This document shows, piece by piece, positions 29,583 through 38,377 of a stretch of 64,000 nt of DNA. Under the pieces are notes generated by a model. That model saw only the letters and a list, made by a program, of their open reading frames with translations, was not told where the DNA came from and ran no database searches. Source of the stretch: Streptococcus sp. Marseille-Q5986 (GTDB lineage Bacteria; Bacillota; Bacilli; Lactobacillales; Streptococcaceae); NCBI RefSeq assembly GCF_946902915.1, contig NZ_CAMPPY010000002.1, positions 1 to 64,000 on the forward strand, read 5' to 3'. The stretch's first letter is position 1. Every line of letters starts with the position of its first letter. The translations under genes and the position numbers were made by a program.

Positions 29583-29910
29583 GCTGCCAGTACCTTCTTG
29601 ATGTCTTGATTAATCGTGATGACGCCTTCTTTTGGTTTGTCTTCTATATTCAAACGAATCAAACTAACATTTGGAAAGTAAATATTCATTCTTTCAAAAA
29701 GATATTTGATAATTGTAGGCGTATTGTAGCCAACCCCAAGTTCTAGTAAGACTAATTTCTTATCTTAATAGAGCTCTACAAATTTTTGAAGACTCTCTTG
29801 TTCTTAGTGCCAACGCTTCGTTTCTACAAAGATTGAATCAATCCGTAAGTGCATACTCATAGGTGCCTGACAACGCGGACAATGCGGAATCAACTCACTT
29901 GGAATCTTTA
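29570..29910 (-). pseudogene. SirTM-type sirtuin C-terminal remnant
   Basis: A frame on the minus strand reads LIPHCPRCQAPMSMHLRID, a sirtuin zinc-knuckle CxxC, then LVLLELGVGYNTPTIIKY and EDKPKEGVITINQDIKKVL, typical of the end of a class M sirtuin. It contains two in-frame TAA codons and is cut at 29911 by the IS. SirTM enzymes ADP-ribosylate their partner and are linked to Zn-macrodomains, as here. Confidence 0.75.
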
Positions 29911-30724
29911 AGAATCTGTATTCACAAAAAAATGTTAAACTAAAGATATGATACGAAAAGCATATGATACCGATTTAACCGATCAAGAATGGGCTAAACT
30001 TGAACCCTATTTCTCCCAACATCGCACCTATAAGTGGGCTAAACGAGAACTCGTGAACGCCACCTTGTATATCACTAAAACAGGTTGCAAATGGCGCATG
30101 CTCCCTCATGATTTCCCTCCTTCCCTAACTGTCTGGAGTTTCTTTCGTCGTGCCAGAGAGAGCGGTTTGTGGGACACCATTTTGACGGAACTGGTTAAAA
30201 AAAGCGACTGAAAGCTGGTAGAGCAGCCCCTCCAACCTATGCTATCATTGATTCTCAAAGCGTGAAAACAACAGATGCTGCAGAGGAACGTGGGATTGAT
30301 GGCGGTAAGAAAGTCAAAGGGAGGAAGCGCCACATCCTTGTGGATACTATGGGAAATCTTCTTGATGTGGTGGTTCATGCAGCTCATTTGCACGACACAA
30401 AATCAGGCTTTTTAGTGGCTCGCAAAGTGATGCTACAATTCCCAACCATCAAGACTTTTTCAGCCGATGCTGGTTATCGTAAAAGCTCTGAGGAGATGAT
30501 GGTGAAGGAGTTTGGTTGCCCAGTAGGTATTTCTGAAAAAATCAAGGCCAGCTGGCAAATCATCCCCAAACCTTGGGTTGTTGAGCGAACTTTTTCTTGG
30601 TTGAATCACTCTCGAAGATTAGCTAAGGATGTTGAAAAATCCGTATCGTCAGAGCTTGCTTTTGTCAAACTTTCACACATTAATCGGCTTTTAAAGGCTC
30701 TATCATTTTGTGAATACAGGTTCT
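29911..30724 (+). mobile_element. IS5-family insertion sequence, copy B
   Basis: An 814-bp element with ends AGAATCTGTATTCACAAAA and TTTTGTGAATACAGGTTCT, the inverse orientation of copy A. The flanks are TA on the left and AA on the right, so no 2-bp duplication is visible. It separates the sirtuin remnant from a 198-bp repeat element. The two copies differ at a handful of residues. Confidence 0.85.
29948..30211 (+). CDS. IS5-family transposase, first frame (copy B)
   Basis: An 87-residue DUF4096-type N-terminal frame ending in LVKKSD at an A7 tract. The second frame lies in -1 register, so slippage on the A run gives the full transposase. Confidence 0.8.
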   Translation: MIRKAYDTDLTDQEWAKLEPYFSQHRTYKWAKRELVNATLYITKTGCKWRMLPHDFPPSLTVWSFFRRARESGLWDTILTELVKKSD

Positions 30725-30726
30725 AA
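30262..30726 (+). CDS. IS5-family transposase, second frame (copy B)
   Basis: A 154-residue frame with the second Asp (SADAGYR) and Glu (VERTFSWL) of the DDE site; the first Asp (IIDSQSVK) lies upstream of this ATG, so production as a frameshift fusion is required. The stop TAA is completed by the two bases outside the IS end. Confidence 0.78.
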   Translation: MKTTDAAEERGIDGGKKVKGRKRHILVDTMGNLLDVVVHAAHLHDTKSGFLVARKVMLQFPTIKTFSADAGYRKSSEEMMVKEFGCPVGISEKIKASWQIIPKPWVVERTFSWLNHSRRLAKDVEKSVSSELAFVKLSHINRLLKALSFCEYRF

Positions 30727-30922
30727 GTTCCACCACAGCAGAACTTAATCTGAAACGCTTTTAGATAAGGGGATTTTGTGCCCTCTTTTTTTCGATTCCT
30801 TTCGGCTACAAAAGCGATGAAATCAAGCATGAGTAAAACCAGCGGAACTTAGCCTGACACGGATTTCCACTGGTTTTTATAATTTTTCAGACTAACTTCC
30901 ACTTCTACTAGTGGTGGAACTT
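30725..30922. repeat. MITE-like element with 12-bp terminal inverted repeats
   Basis: AAGTTCCACCAC (30725-30736) and GTGGTGGAACTT (30911-30922) are perfect inverted ends of a 198-bp non-coding unit. Inside, AAAACCAG-GGAA and TTCC-CTGGTTTT form a strong hairpin near 30835-30880. There is no gene. The left end abuts the IS exactly. It does not match BOX or RUP as I know them. Confidence 0.5.
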
Positions 30923-30955
30923 AGTTTGGGAATTTAACAGATTTTCTTTTTGACC

Positions 30956-30984
30956 TTGCCTTCCATTTTTAATACTGCTATACT
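30956..30984 (+). promoter_or_regulatory. Promoter of the two-component operon
   Basis: TTGCCT (30956-30961) and TATACT (30979-30984) are spaced by 17 bp, about 30 bp before the kinase ATG. Confidence 0.5.
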
Positions 30985-31017
30985 TACTTTAACAAACTCT
31001 TCCCAAAGAGGTGAATT

Positions 31018-32667
31018 ATGCCCCATTCTTTCAAAAATTCTCTCCAAAAAGAGATTCTTCATCGTAGTTCTTTAGCGGCCCTAGCCACTTCTCTCTTACT
31101 TCTCATTCTCTTATTTGGTTTTTCCTATTTCCTTCAAAAGCAACAACTAGCTAAGGATACTCAACAAATCGCTCAACATGTTCACAACATGAAACAAGCA
31201 AATTATAAATTGTTGGAAACTATGAATAAGAAGATGGTTCCAGAATTTATAGAAGGTAAACACACTGACAGAGAATTATTTAGTCTATTTTATGAAACAA
31301 AAGCCCAACTAAAACTCAGTTCTGATTTTGCCATTCTCGATGATACTGGCGAACTTTTATTTAGTACCAATCGCAATCATAAAGAAACTCTTTTAGCACC
31401 CTATTATTTAAAATTATTAATTAAAAATCCTACCCAAGGATCCGTCTTAGAGAAAGTTGCTCTATCCATGGACAAGCAGCATTATGCCATCTTCATTATG
31501 CCCATAATTCAAAATCAACGAGCAATAGCTTACAGTATTTCTTTTGTTAACGAAAATGACTTCGTATCAAGTATCCCTTTAATTAATTCAAAATACGTCA
31601 TCACAGATACCTTTGGTAACATATACTCTAGTAATACTAATCAATTTACACAATCAACTCTGGAAAAATTTGATGAGAAATCGTTCCGTTCAAAAACACA
31701 TTGGCTCGTTGATAATCCACTTTTGATTGAAAAACGTAAAGTTGATTCAATTTTTTCAATTTACACTTTCCAATCATTCTTTCCTATTCCTAGTTTACTT
31801 AGCCTTGCTTCCATACTAACACTTTGTATTTTTCTATTATATTTTTGGCAGGCTAGGAGAATCGCCCATAAAATCGCAACTCATAATGCTGGTCCTATTG
31901 AAAGTTTAGTCTTTCAATTACGTGCAATTCCTAAGAAAAAAGAAAAGAAACTCAGTCTCCATACTGGGGATGAATTTGAACTGATAGCTGAAAAAATCAA
32001 CAATATGCTACAGGAGTTGGATGAGCTTCATCAAAAGATGTTGACCATTGAAAAGGAAAAATGGGTTTTTGAAAGAAAAATGCTAGAAGCTCAGTTTAAT
32101 CCTCACTTCCTATACAATACCTTGGAAACCATTAAAATCACGAGTATGATTGATGCTAGTATTACACAAGACCTTATTCAAAATCTCACGCGCATCCTCC
32201 GATATAGTGTGACTGAATTAGAGAAAGAAACGACTCTTGGGAAGGACTTAGAAATTATCGAAGCTTACCTAAAGATTCACCAAATTCGCTTTGAACAATT
32301 TTCTTATCATATTAACTGTTCTCAAAAACTATATTCCCAAGCCATTCCAAAACTTTTCCTATTACCCCTTGTAGAAAATGCTCTAAAATACGGAAGGCAG
32401 TATCGTATAGATCTTGTCATCTCTATTAAAATCACTCAAGACCAGGAAGAGCTAGCCTTTATCGTTATGGATAATGCCGGTGGTTTGACTAAACAAGAAC
32501 GCCTACATATCCTAGAATCCCTGAACAGTCCACATACTCAACACGGTATTGTCAATAGTTACAAACGATTGAATAACTTCTTTGATAATGTTGAATTGGA
32601 TTTAGGAGTGAACCCTAGAGGTGAAACCTGGGTAAAATTTGTCACGAAAGGAAGAGCACATGTTTAA
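31018..32667 (+). CDS. Sensor histidine kinase, YesM/HptS type
   Basis: A 549-residue membrane kinase. Two hydrophobic helices (about 18-40 and 255-280) bracket an extracytoplasmic sensor domain. A HAMP-like linker follows, then the His_kinase domain with the phospho-acceptor His in EAQFNPHFLYNTLET (about 360-374), and a HATPase with the N-box LPLVENALKYG and MDNAGGL. Kinases of this class often sense sugars or sugar phosphates, sometimes through a binding protein. GAGGTGAATT precedes the ATG. The stop overlaps the regulator start by 8 bp. Confidence 0.9.
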   Translation: MPHSFKNSLQKEILHRSSLAALATSLLLLILLFGFSYFLQKQQLAKDTQQIAQHVHNMKQANYKLLETMNKKMVPEFIEGKHTDRELFSLFYETKAQLKLSSDFAILDDTGELLFSTNRNHKETLLAPYYLKLLIKNPTQGSVLEKVALSMDKQHYAIFIMPIIQNQRAIAYSISFVNENDFVSSIPLINSKYVITDTFGNIYSSNTNQFTQSTLEKFDEKSFRSKTHWLVDNPLLIEKRKVDSIFSIYTFQSFFPIPSLLSLASILTLCIFLLYFWQARRIAHKIATHNAGPIESLVFQLRAIPKKKEKKLSLHTGDEFELIAEKINNMLQELDELHQKMLTIEKEKWVFERKMLEAQFNPHFLYNTLETIKITSMIDASITQDLIQNLTRILRYSVTELEKETTLGKDLEIIEAYLKIHQIRFEQFSYHINCSQKLYSQAIPKLFLLPLVENALKYGRQYRIDLVISIKITQDQEELAFIVMDNAGGLTKQERLHILESLNSPHTQHGIVNSYKRLNNFFDNVELDLGVNPRGETWVKFVTKGRAHV

Positions 32668-33430
32668 ACTAATCATTGTCGAAGACGAACACCTAATTCG
32701 AAAATGGCTTGAGATTGCTGTAGACTACTCTACCTTAGGTATTCAAGTCGTAGGAACCGCTAGTCATGGACAAGAAGGAATGGAACTGATTCAAAAACTA
32801 AAACCACATATTGTGCTGACGGATATCACCATGCCAATCATGGATGCTTTCATAATGTTTGAAGCTACACAGTCTATTTCCTATGAAAAAGTAATTCTAT
32901 CTGGCTATGATGATTTCCAAAATGCAAAAAAAGCTATGCAATTTGGAGCTGTAGACTTCCTATCAAAACCCATAAACGTCACTGAATTAACAGAGTGTCT
33001 AGAAAAAATAACACTGCGTCTTCAGATGAATCAACATCAAAACAATCCATTTTTGCAAGATTATCAGACCTTTGTCACCTCTCTTCAAAAAATCAATCCT
33101 CAAAACCAATTGATTCAACAAATTCTCGAATTTGTACACCAGCACTACTCCGAACACTTTACCATTTCTACCATTGCAGAAAATTTAAGCTATAGTGAAA
33201 GTTATCTATATAAAGTTATTAAGGAAGATTTTCCTATTACCTTGAACGAGTATATCTTGCAGTATCGCTTAAAACAAGCGGTTGAAAAAATGATCCAGCA
33301 GCCTAACTATCCACTTAGCCAAATTGCTGAACAAGTGGGGTTCTCAGACTATAAGTATTTTGGGAAAGTTTTTAAGAAATACTTTCATATTTCTCCAAAA
33401 GAATTAAAAACTATTGGAAGAATAGTATAG
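32660..33430 (+). CDS. AraC-type response regulator, YesN/HptR type
   Basis: A 256-residue regulator. The receiver domain has the acidic pair EDEH, the phospho-acceptor Asp in IVLTDITMP (about 54) and the Lys in LSKPI. The C-terminal AraC helix-turn-helix region contains FTISTIAENLSYSESYLYKV and IAEQVGFSDYKYFGKVFKK. I chose ATG 32660 (MFKLII) after GAAAGGA, overlapping the kinase gene by 8 bp. It probably controls the ABC importer encoded next. Confidence 0.9.
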   Translation: MFKLIIVEDEHLIRKWLEIAVDYSTLGIQVVGTASHGQEGMELIQKLKPHIVLTDITMPIMDAFIMFEATQSISYEKVILSGYDDFQNAKKAMQFGAVDFLSKPINVTELTECLEKITLRLQMNQHQNNPFLQDYQTFVTSLQKINPQNQLIQQILEFVHQHYSEHFTISTIAENLSYSESYLYKVIKEDFPITLNEYILQYRLKQAVEKMIQQPNYPLSQIAEQVGFSDYKYFGKVFKKYFHISPKELKTIGRIV

Positions 33431-33449
33431 ACACTATTCTTCTTTTTTT
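33417..33449 (+). terminator. Terminator after the response regulator
   Basis: GAAGAATAGT pairs with ACTATTCTTC and seven T follow. The stem overlaps the regulator stop codon. Confidence 0.9.
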
Positions 33450-33488
33450 GTAGAGAATTTTCCCCTATTAGGATAGAATTTTGAGTTT

Positions 33489-33502
33489 TAAAAACGCTTA
33501 CA
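33489..33502. promoter_or_regulatory. cre-like (CcpA) box before the ABC importer
   Basis: TAAAAACGCTTACA matches the cre consensus TGWAANCGNTNWCA at 13 of 14 positions. It lies 11 bp before a TACAAT -10-like box, so CcpA binding there would repress the importer under good carbon supply. Confidence 0.6.
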
Positions 33503-33545
33503 TTTTTCTACAATAGATTTAACAAAAACTTTGGAGGTATCCATC

Positions 33546-34592
33546 ATGAAAAAGAAATGGATGTATTATGCTGCTTGTGGGCTAGCCCTTTTTGATCTTG
33601 CTGCTTGTTCTTCTAATGAATCTGCCGATGGCGGTTCATCTGATAAAGGAGACGGCGGTTCGCTAGTCGTTTATTCACCAAACTCAGAGGGCTTAATCGG
33701 AGCAACTATTCCTGCCTTTGAAGAAAAATATGGTATCAAAGTCGAACTGATTCAAGCTGGTACTGGAGAACTTTTCAAAAAACTAGAGTCAGAAAAAGAA
33801 GCTCCTGTAGCTGATGTCATCTTTGGTGGTTCTTATACACAATATGCTACCCACGGAGAACTCTTTGAAAACTATACTTCAAAAGAAAATGATAATGTTA
33901 TCAAAGAATATCAAAACACAACTGGCTACTCTACTCCTTATACACTAGATGGTAGTGTTTTAATCGTCAATCCTGATTTAACGAAAGGCATGAACATCGA
34001 AGGATATAGCGATCTTCTCAAACCTGAACTAAAAGGAAAAATCGCAACTGCTGACCCAGCAAACTCTTCTAGCGCCTTTGCTCAATTAACAAATATGCTC
34101 CAAGCTCAAGGTGGTTACAAAGATGATAAGGCTTGGTCTTATGTAAAAGATCTCTTCACACTTATTGATGGTAAAATCGGTTCAAGCTCATCTGGTGTCT
34201 ATAAAGCAGTCGCTGACGGAGAAATGGCTGTTGGCCTCTCTTATGAAGATCCCGCAGTTAAACTCTTAAATGACGGAGCTAACATCAAAGTTGTCTATCC
34301 AAAAGAAGGGACCGTCTTCCTACCTGCTAGTGCCGCTATCGTTAAAAAAGCCAAAAACATGGAAAATGCCAAGAAATTTATCGATTTTATTATCTCTCAA
34401 GAAGTACAAGATACACTTGGTACAACCACTACTAACCGTCCTGTTCGTAAAAATGCTAAGACAAGCGAAAATATGAAACCAATTGACAAAATTAAAACAC
34501 TCACTGAAGATTATGATTATGTCATCAAGAAAAAATCAGATATCGTTAAGAAATACAACGAAGTCTTTACAGATATCCAATCTAAACAGTAA
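33546..34592 (+). CDS. ABC importer substrate-binding lipoprotein (FbpA/AfuA family)
   Basis: A 348-residue extracellular binding protein. The lipobox is DLAAC. The mature domain begins LVVYSPNSEGLIGATIPAFEEKYG, typical of the ferric/spermidine/sugar-phosphate binding cluster. The region that holds the adjacent iron-binding tyrosines in FbpA reads VGLSYEDPAVKLL here, without a Tyr pair, so iron is not strongly supported. I start at ATG 33546 after TTGGAGG. Homologous genes in pneumococcus are annotated as an iron transporter. Confidence 0.8.
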   Translation: MKKKWMYYAACGLALFDLAACSSNESADGGSSDKGDGGSLVVYSPNSEGLIGATIPAFEEKYGIKVELIQAGTGELFKKLESEKEAPVADVIFGGSYTQYATHGELFENYTSKENDNVIKEYQNTTGYSTPYTLDGSVLIVNPDLTKGMNIEGYSDLLKPELKGKIATADPANSSSAFAQLTNMLQAQGGYKDDKAWSYVKDLFTLIDGKIGSSSSGVYKAVADGEMAVGLSYEDPAVKLLNDGANIKVVYPKEGTVFLPASAAIVKKAKNMENAKKFIDFIISQEVQDTLGTTTTNRPVRKNAKTSENMKPIDKIKTLTEDYDYVIKKKSDIVKKYNEVFTDIQSKQ

Positions 34593-34604
34593 AAGAGGTT
34601 CACT

Positions 34605-35696
34605 ATGAGTGAGATCAAAATTATTAACGCCAAAAAAATCTACCACGATGTCCCTGTTATTGAGAATTTGAACATTACAATTCCAAAAGGAAGTCTCTTT
34701 ACCCTTCTTGGACCTTCAGGATGCGGGAAAACAACTTTACTTCGAATGATAGCTGGTTTCAACAGTATCGAAGGAGGAGAGTTCTACTTCGACGATACTA
34801 AGATTAACAATATGGAACCTAGCAAACGTAACATCGGAATGGTATTCCAAAACTATGCGATTTTCCCACATTTGACAGTACGTGATAACGTAGCGTTCGG
34901 TCTCAAGCAAAAGAAGGTTCCAAAAGAAGAATTGATTCAACAGACCAACAAGTATCTTGAACTCATGCAAATTGCTCAATATGCGGATAGAAAGCCCGAT
35001 AAACTTAGTGGTGGACAACAACAACGGGTTGCCTTAGCACGTGCTTTAGCTGTTAATCCTAGCGTTCTCCTCATGGATGAACCCCTAAGTAACCTAGATG
35101 CCAAACTTCGCTTAGATATGCGTCAAGCTATTCGAGAAATCCAACACGAAGTTGGTATTACAACTGTCTACGTAACTCATGACCAAGAAGAAGCCATGGC
35201 AATTTCTGACCAAATTGCCGTTATGAAAGATGGTGTTATTCAACAAATTGGTCGTCCAAAGGAGCTTTACCATAAACCAGCAAATGAATTTATTGCAACA
35301 TTTATTGGTAGAACAAATATAATTCCTGCTCGTTTAGAAAAACAAGCTGACGGAGCTTATATAATTTTCGAAGATGGCTATTCTCTTCGTATGCCAGCTC
35401 TTGACCAAGTTGACGAACAAAACATCCGTGTCAGCATTCGTCCTGAAGAGTTTATCCGTGATGAAAATGGTCCAATCAATGGAACAATCACAGACAGTGT
35501 TTACCTTGGGCTTAACACTGAATACTTCATTGAAACTGGATTTGCTCCAAAACTTCAAGTAAGTGAAGAATCAACATTCGAAGAAGATTTAGAAAAAGGA
35601 GATTGTGTTCGTTTGAGAATCAATACTCAAAAACTCAATGTCTTCTCTGAAGACGGTTCGCGTAATCTCATAAAAGGAGTCAGCCATGGAGCGTAA
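34605..35696 (+). CDS. ABC importer ATP-binding protein (FbpC/PotA-like)
   Basis: A 363-residue ATPase with Walker [11 protein letters not shown]-loop [13 protein letters not shown], signature LSGGQQQRV, Walker [13 protein letters not shown] and H-loop [12 protein letters not shown]-terminal TOBE-like domain (about 240-360) is present. It starts 12 bp after the binding protein gene with AAAGAGG, and overlaps the permease gene by 11 bp. Confidence 0.9.
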   Translation: MSEIKIINAKKIYHDVPVIENLNITIPKGSLFTLLGPSGCGKTTLLRMIAGFNSIEGGEFYFDDTKINNMEPSKRNIGMVFQNYAIFPHLTVRDNVAFGLKQKKVPKEELIQQTNKYLELMQIAQYADRKPDKLSGGQQQRVALARALAVNPSVLLMDEPLSNLDAKLRLDMRQAIREIQHEVGITTVYVTHDQEEAMAISDQIAVMKDGVIQQIGRPKELYHKPANEFIATFIGRTNIIPARLEKQADGAYIIFEDGYSLRMPALDQVDEQNIRVSIRPEEFIRDENGPINGTITDSVYLGLNTEYFIETGFAPKLQVSEESTFEEDLEKGDCVRLRINTQKLNVFSEDGSRNLIKGVSHGA

Positions 35697-37344
35697 AAAA
35701 CTAAACATATGGACTGGATCTTCCTTCTTCATTTTCCTTACCTACTTGGTTTTCTTAGTCTACCCAATTGTGACTGTATTAAAGCAAGCACTGGTAAATG
35801 AAGGTAGTTTCTCTTTAGAAAATTTTGTTACATTCTTTAGCAAATCTTATTATTCTGAGACACTCATTAATAGTTTTAAAGTTTCTGTAACTGCAACAAT
35901 TACTTCTGTCGTTGTTGGTACCTTGCTAGCTTATCTCTTTTCAATGTACGACTTCAAAGGAAAGAAATTTTTGCAAATCTTGATTATCATCGCATCCATG
36001 TCAGCTCCATTTGTAGGTGCCTATTCTTGGATTCTACTTCTTGGTAGAAACGGAGTTATTACAAAATTTCTAACCAACACACTCCATTTGCCTGGTTTTG
36101 ATATTTATGGTTTCCAAGGTATTGTACTTGTCTTTACACTCCAACTTTTCCCACTCGTTTTCCTTTACGTAGCTGGAACCATGAAGAGCATTGACAACTC
36201 CCTCTTGGAAGCTGCTGAAAGCATGGGATCTTTCGGCTTTAAACGAATTGTAACAGTCGTTTTACCTCTTCTAGTCCCAACTTTACTAGCAGCAGCCCTC
36301 CTAGTATTTATGAGAGCTTTCTCTGACTTTGGTACCCCAATGTTGATTGGAGAGGGATACCGTACCTTTCCAGTATTAATCTACACACAGTTCATCAGTG
36401 AAGTTGGAGGCAACTCAGCTTTCGCATCAGCCTTAGCAATCATGGCTATTACAATCGCCCTTGCTATCTTTCTCATCCAAAAATACATTTCAAACCGCTA
36501 CAGTTTCAGCATGAATTCGCTCCATCCAATTGAGCCTAAGAAGACAACAAAAGGAAAGATGGCTGCTATTTATGCAACAGTCTACGGAATTATCTTGTTC
36601 TCTGTTCTACCTCAAGTCTACTTGATTTATACTTCTTTCCTAAAAACATCAGGTATGGTATTTGTCAAAGGTTATTCTCTAAACAGTTACAAGGTGGCTT
36701 TCAATCGTATGGGATCTGCTATTTTCAATACCATTCGCATCCCTATACTTGCCTTGATTCTCGTTGTTGTCTTTGCAACCTTCATCTCATACCTTGCAGT
36801 TCGTAAACGCAACCTATTTACAAATCTAATCGATAGTCTTAGTATGGTACCTTATATCGTACCAGGAACCGTTCTCGGTATTGCCTTTATCTCTTCATTT
36901 AATACAGGTATTTTCGGAAGTGGCTTCCTTATGATTACAGGAACAGCCTTCATCTTGATCATGTCCTTATCTGTAAGGAGACTCCCATATACTATTCGAT
37001 CTTCAGTAGCTAGCTTGCAACAGATTTCTCCGAGCATTGAAGAAGCTGCAGAAAGTTTAGGAAGTAGTCGTCTTAATACCTTTGCCAAGATTACAACTCC
37101 AATGATGCTATCCGGTATTATTTCTGGAGCTATTCTATCTTGGGTCACAATGATTTCAGAACTCTCTACTTCTATCCTCCTCTACAATGTCAAAACAAGA
37201 ACAATGACTGTAGCCATTTACACAGAGGTTCTCAGAGGAAATTACGGTGTGGCAGCAGCCTTATCGACTATCCTAACTATTCTAACAGTAGGTTCCTTGC
37301 TTCTATTTATGAAAATCTCGAAAAACAATAGTATTACCCTCTAG
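35686..37344 (+). CDS. ABC importer fused permease
   Basis: A 552-residue membrane protein made of two permease units, each with about six helices and an EAA loop (DNSLLEAAESMGSFGFKRI near 170-190; SPSIEEAAESLGSSRLNTF near 447-465). One polypeptide thus forms the whole pore, as in FbpB and AfuB. The genes before it supply the binding protein and ATPase. Confidence 0.88.
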   Translation: MERKKLNIWTGSSFFIFLTYLVFLVYPIVTVLKQALVNEGSFSLENFVTFFSKSYYSETLINSFKVSVTATITSVVVGTLLAYLFSMYDFKGKKFLQILIIIASMSAPFVGAYSWILLLGRNGVITKFLTNTLHLPGFDIYGFQGIVLVFTLQLFPLVFLYVAGTMKSIDNSLLEAAESMGSFGFKRIVTVVLPLLVPTLLAAALLVFMRAFSDFGTPMLIGEGYRTFPVLIYTQFISEVGGNSAFASALAIMAITIALAIFLIQKYISNRYSFSMNSLHPIEPKKTTKGKMAAIYATVYGIILFSVLPQVYLIYTSFLKTSGMVFVKGYSLNSYKVAFNRMGSAIFNTIRIPILALILVVVFATFISYLAVRKRNLFTNLIDSLSMVPYIVPGTVLGIAFISSFNTGIFGSGFLMITGTAFILIMSLSVRRLPYTIRSSVASLQQISPSIEEAAESLGSSRLNTFAKITTPMMLSGIISGAILSWVTMISELSTSILLYNVKTRTMTVAIYTEVLRGNYGVAAALSTILTILTVGSLLLFMKISKNNSITL

Positions 37345-37356
37345 TTTTTCCCTATC

Positions 37357-37393
37357 AAAAACAGCCAAAAGGATATCCCTTGGCTGTTTTTTT
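37357..37393. terminator. Bidirectional terminator after the ABC importer
   Basis: AAAAACAGCCAA pairs with TTGGCTGTTTTTTT. It ends the rightward importer operon and could also serve the leftward gene beyond. Confidence 0.9.
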
Positions 37394-37439
37394 CTTATCT
37401 TGATATGGTTATCAAATCTCTAGTTTATAGCAAACAGTT

Positions 37440-38141
37440 CTATTTTGACTGAATAGAGGTTTCTTCCATCTTCTCACGCCCTAGTTCTCGGTAACTACGG
37501 TCACCAACAACTTCTACGCTAAACTGACCATCTTCATATTCAAGAATCGTCACGCTACCATTATCGAGACCATGCGGATGCATGCCATTGATTAGATAAA
37601 CAATAGTACCAATCGTCATTCCATGGCTTACGACCAGGGCATTGCCTCCACCTTGTTCTTCCATTTCTTTGGCAATCGCTTCAAAACCTTCCTTGATTCG
37701 ACCACTGAGTTTTTCCCAACCTTCAGCCCAGCCTGCGGTATCAACCTCAACTAGACCTTCTGCTAGCTCTGCATAGGACAACTGATGAACATGGTCTACA
37801 TTGAAAATTCTCGGAATCAATCCCATAAAGAGATCCCCATCATAAGCTCCATCAAAACTACCAAAGCACCATTCTCTGATTCGCTTGTCCATGCGGTAAG
37901 GGATTTTTCCCTGCAAGCCAAGTTCTTCTAGAATAATTTCCATAGTTTGAATAGTGCGACCTGAATCACTGGAATAAGCGCGGTCAAACTGCAAATCAGA
38001 CTCTCTCAAGCCAATTCCCAGTTCATGGATTCCCAACTCACCTTCTACAGTCAGAGGTGTATCACTCCATCCTTGAGCACGTCCAATGGTGTTAAACATC
38101 GTTTTCCCATGACGAACCAAATACAATCTTACTTTAGACAT
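37440..38141 (-). CDS. Histidine phosphatase / phosphoglycerate mutase family protein
   Basis: A 233-residue protein with the RHGKT catalytic motif near residue 10, RAYSSDSGRT (about 55) and the second His in VVSHGMTIG (about 170). It belongs to the GpmB/PhoE branch. The substrate cannot be told from sequence; a broad-specificity phosphatase is as likely as a mutase. Confidence 0.85.
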   Translation of the reverse strand: MSKVRLYLVRHGKTMFNTIGRAQGWSDTPLTVEGELGIHELGIGLRESDLQFDRAYSSDSGRTIQTMEIILEELGLQGKIPYRMDKRIREWCFGSFDGAYDGDLFMGLIPRIFNVDHVHQLSYAELAEGLVEVDTAGWAEGWEKLSGRIKEGFEAIAKEMEEQGGGNALVVSHGMTIGTIVYLINGMHPHGLDNGSVTILEYEDGQFSVEVVGDRSYRELGREKMEETSIQSK

Positions 38142-38226
38142 TTTCTATCCTCCATTCTCTTCTATTATATCATGGATCAAAGAAATATTCGGCTTTCAAA
38201 AGCAAAGCCAACATTTGTAAATTATC

Positions 38227-38255
38227 CAAAAGAAAAGCTACCCTCATGGTAGCTT
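38227..38255 (-). terminator. Terminator of the ACT-DUF711 operon
   Basis: AAGCTACC pairs with GGTAGCTT around a 5-base loop, followed on the minus strand by TTTTCTTTT. Confidence 0.8.
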
Positions 38256-38377
38256 CCCTAGGAGATTATTATGAAAAAGTTTAGGATTTCTATTAAATAA
38301 AGTTAGGAGGTCTTTATTTAATGATTATAGTATACACAGTCATCCTTAAACTCAACTTAAATCTTCTCTCTTTTTTA

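Noticed and set aside
30725..30922. BOX or RUP element
   Set aside because: Length and ends differ from both; the true RUP here is at 58945-59051.
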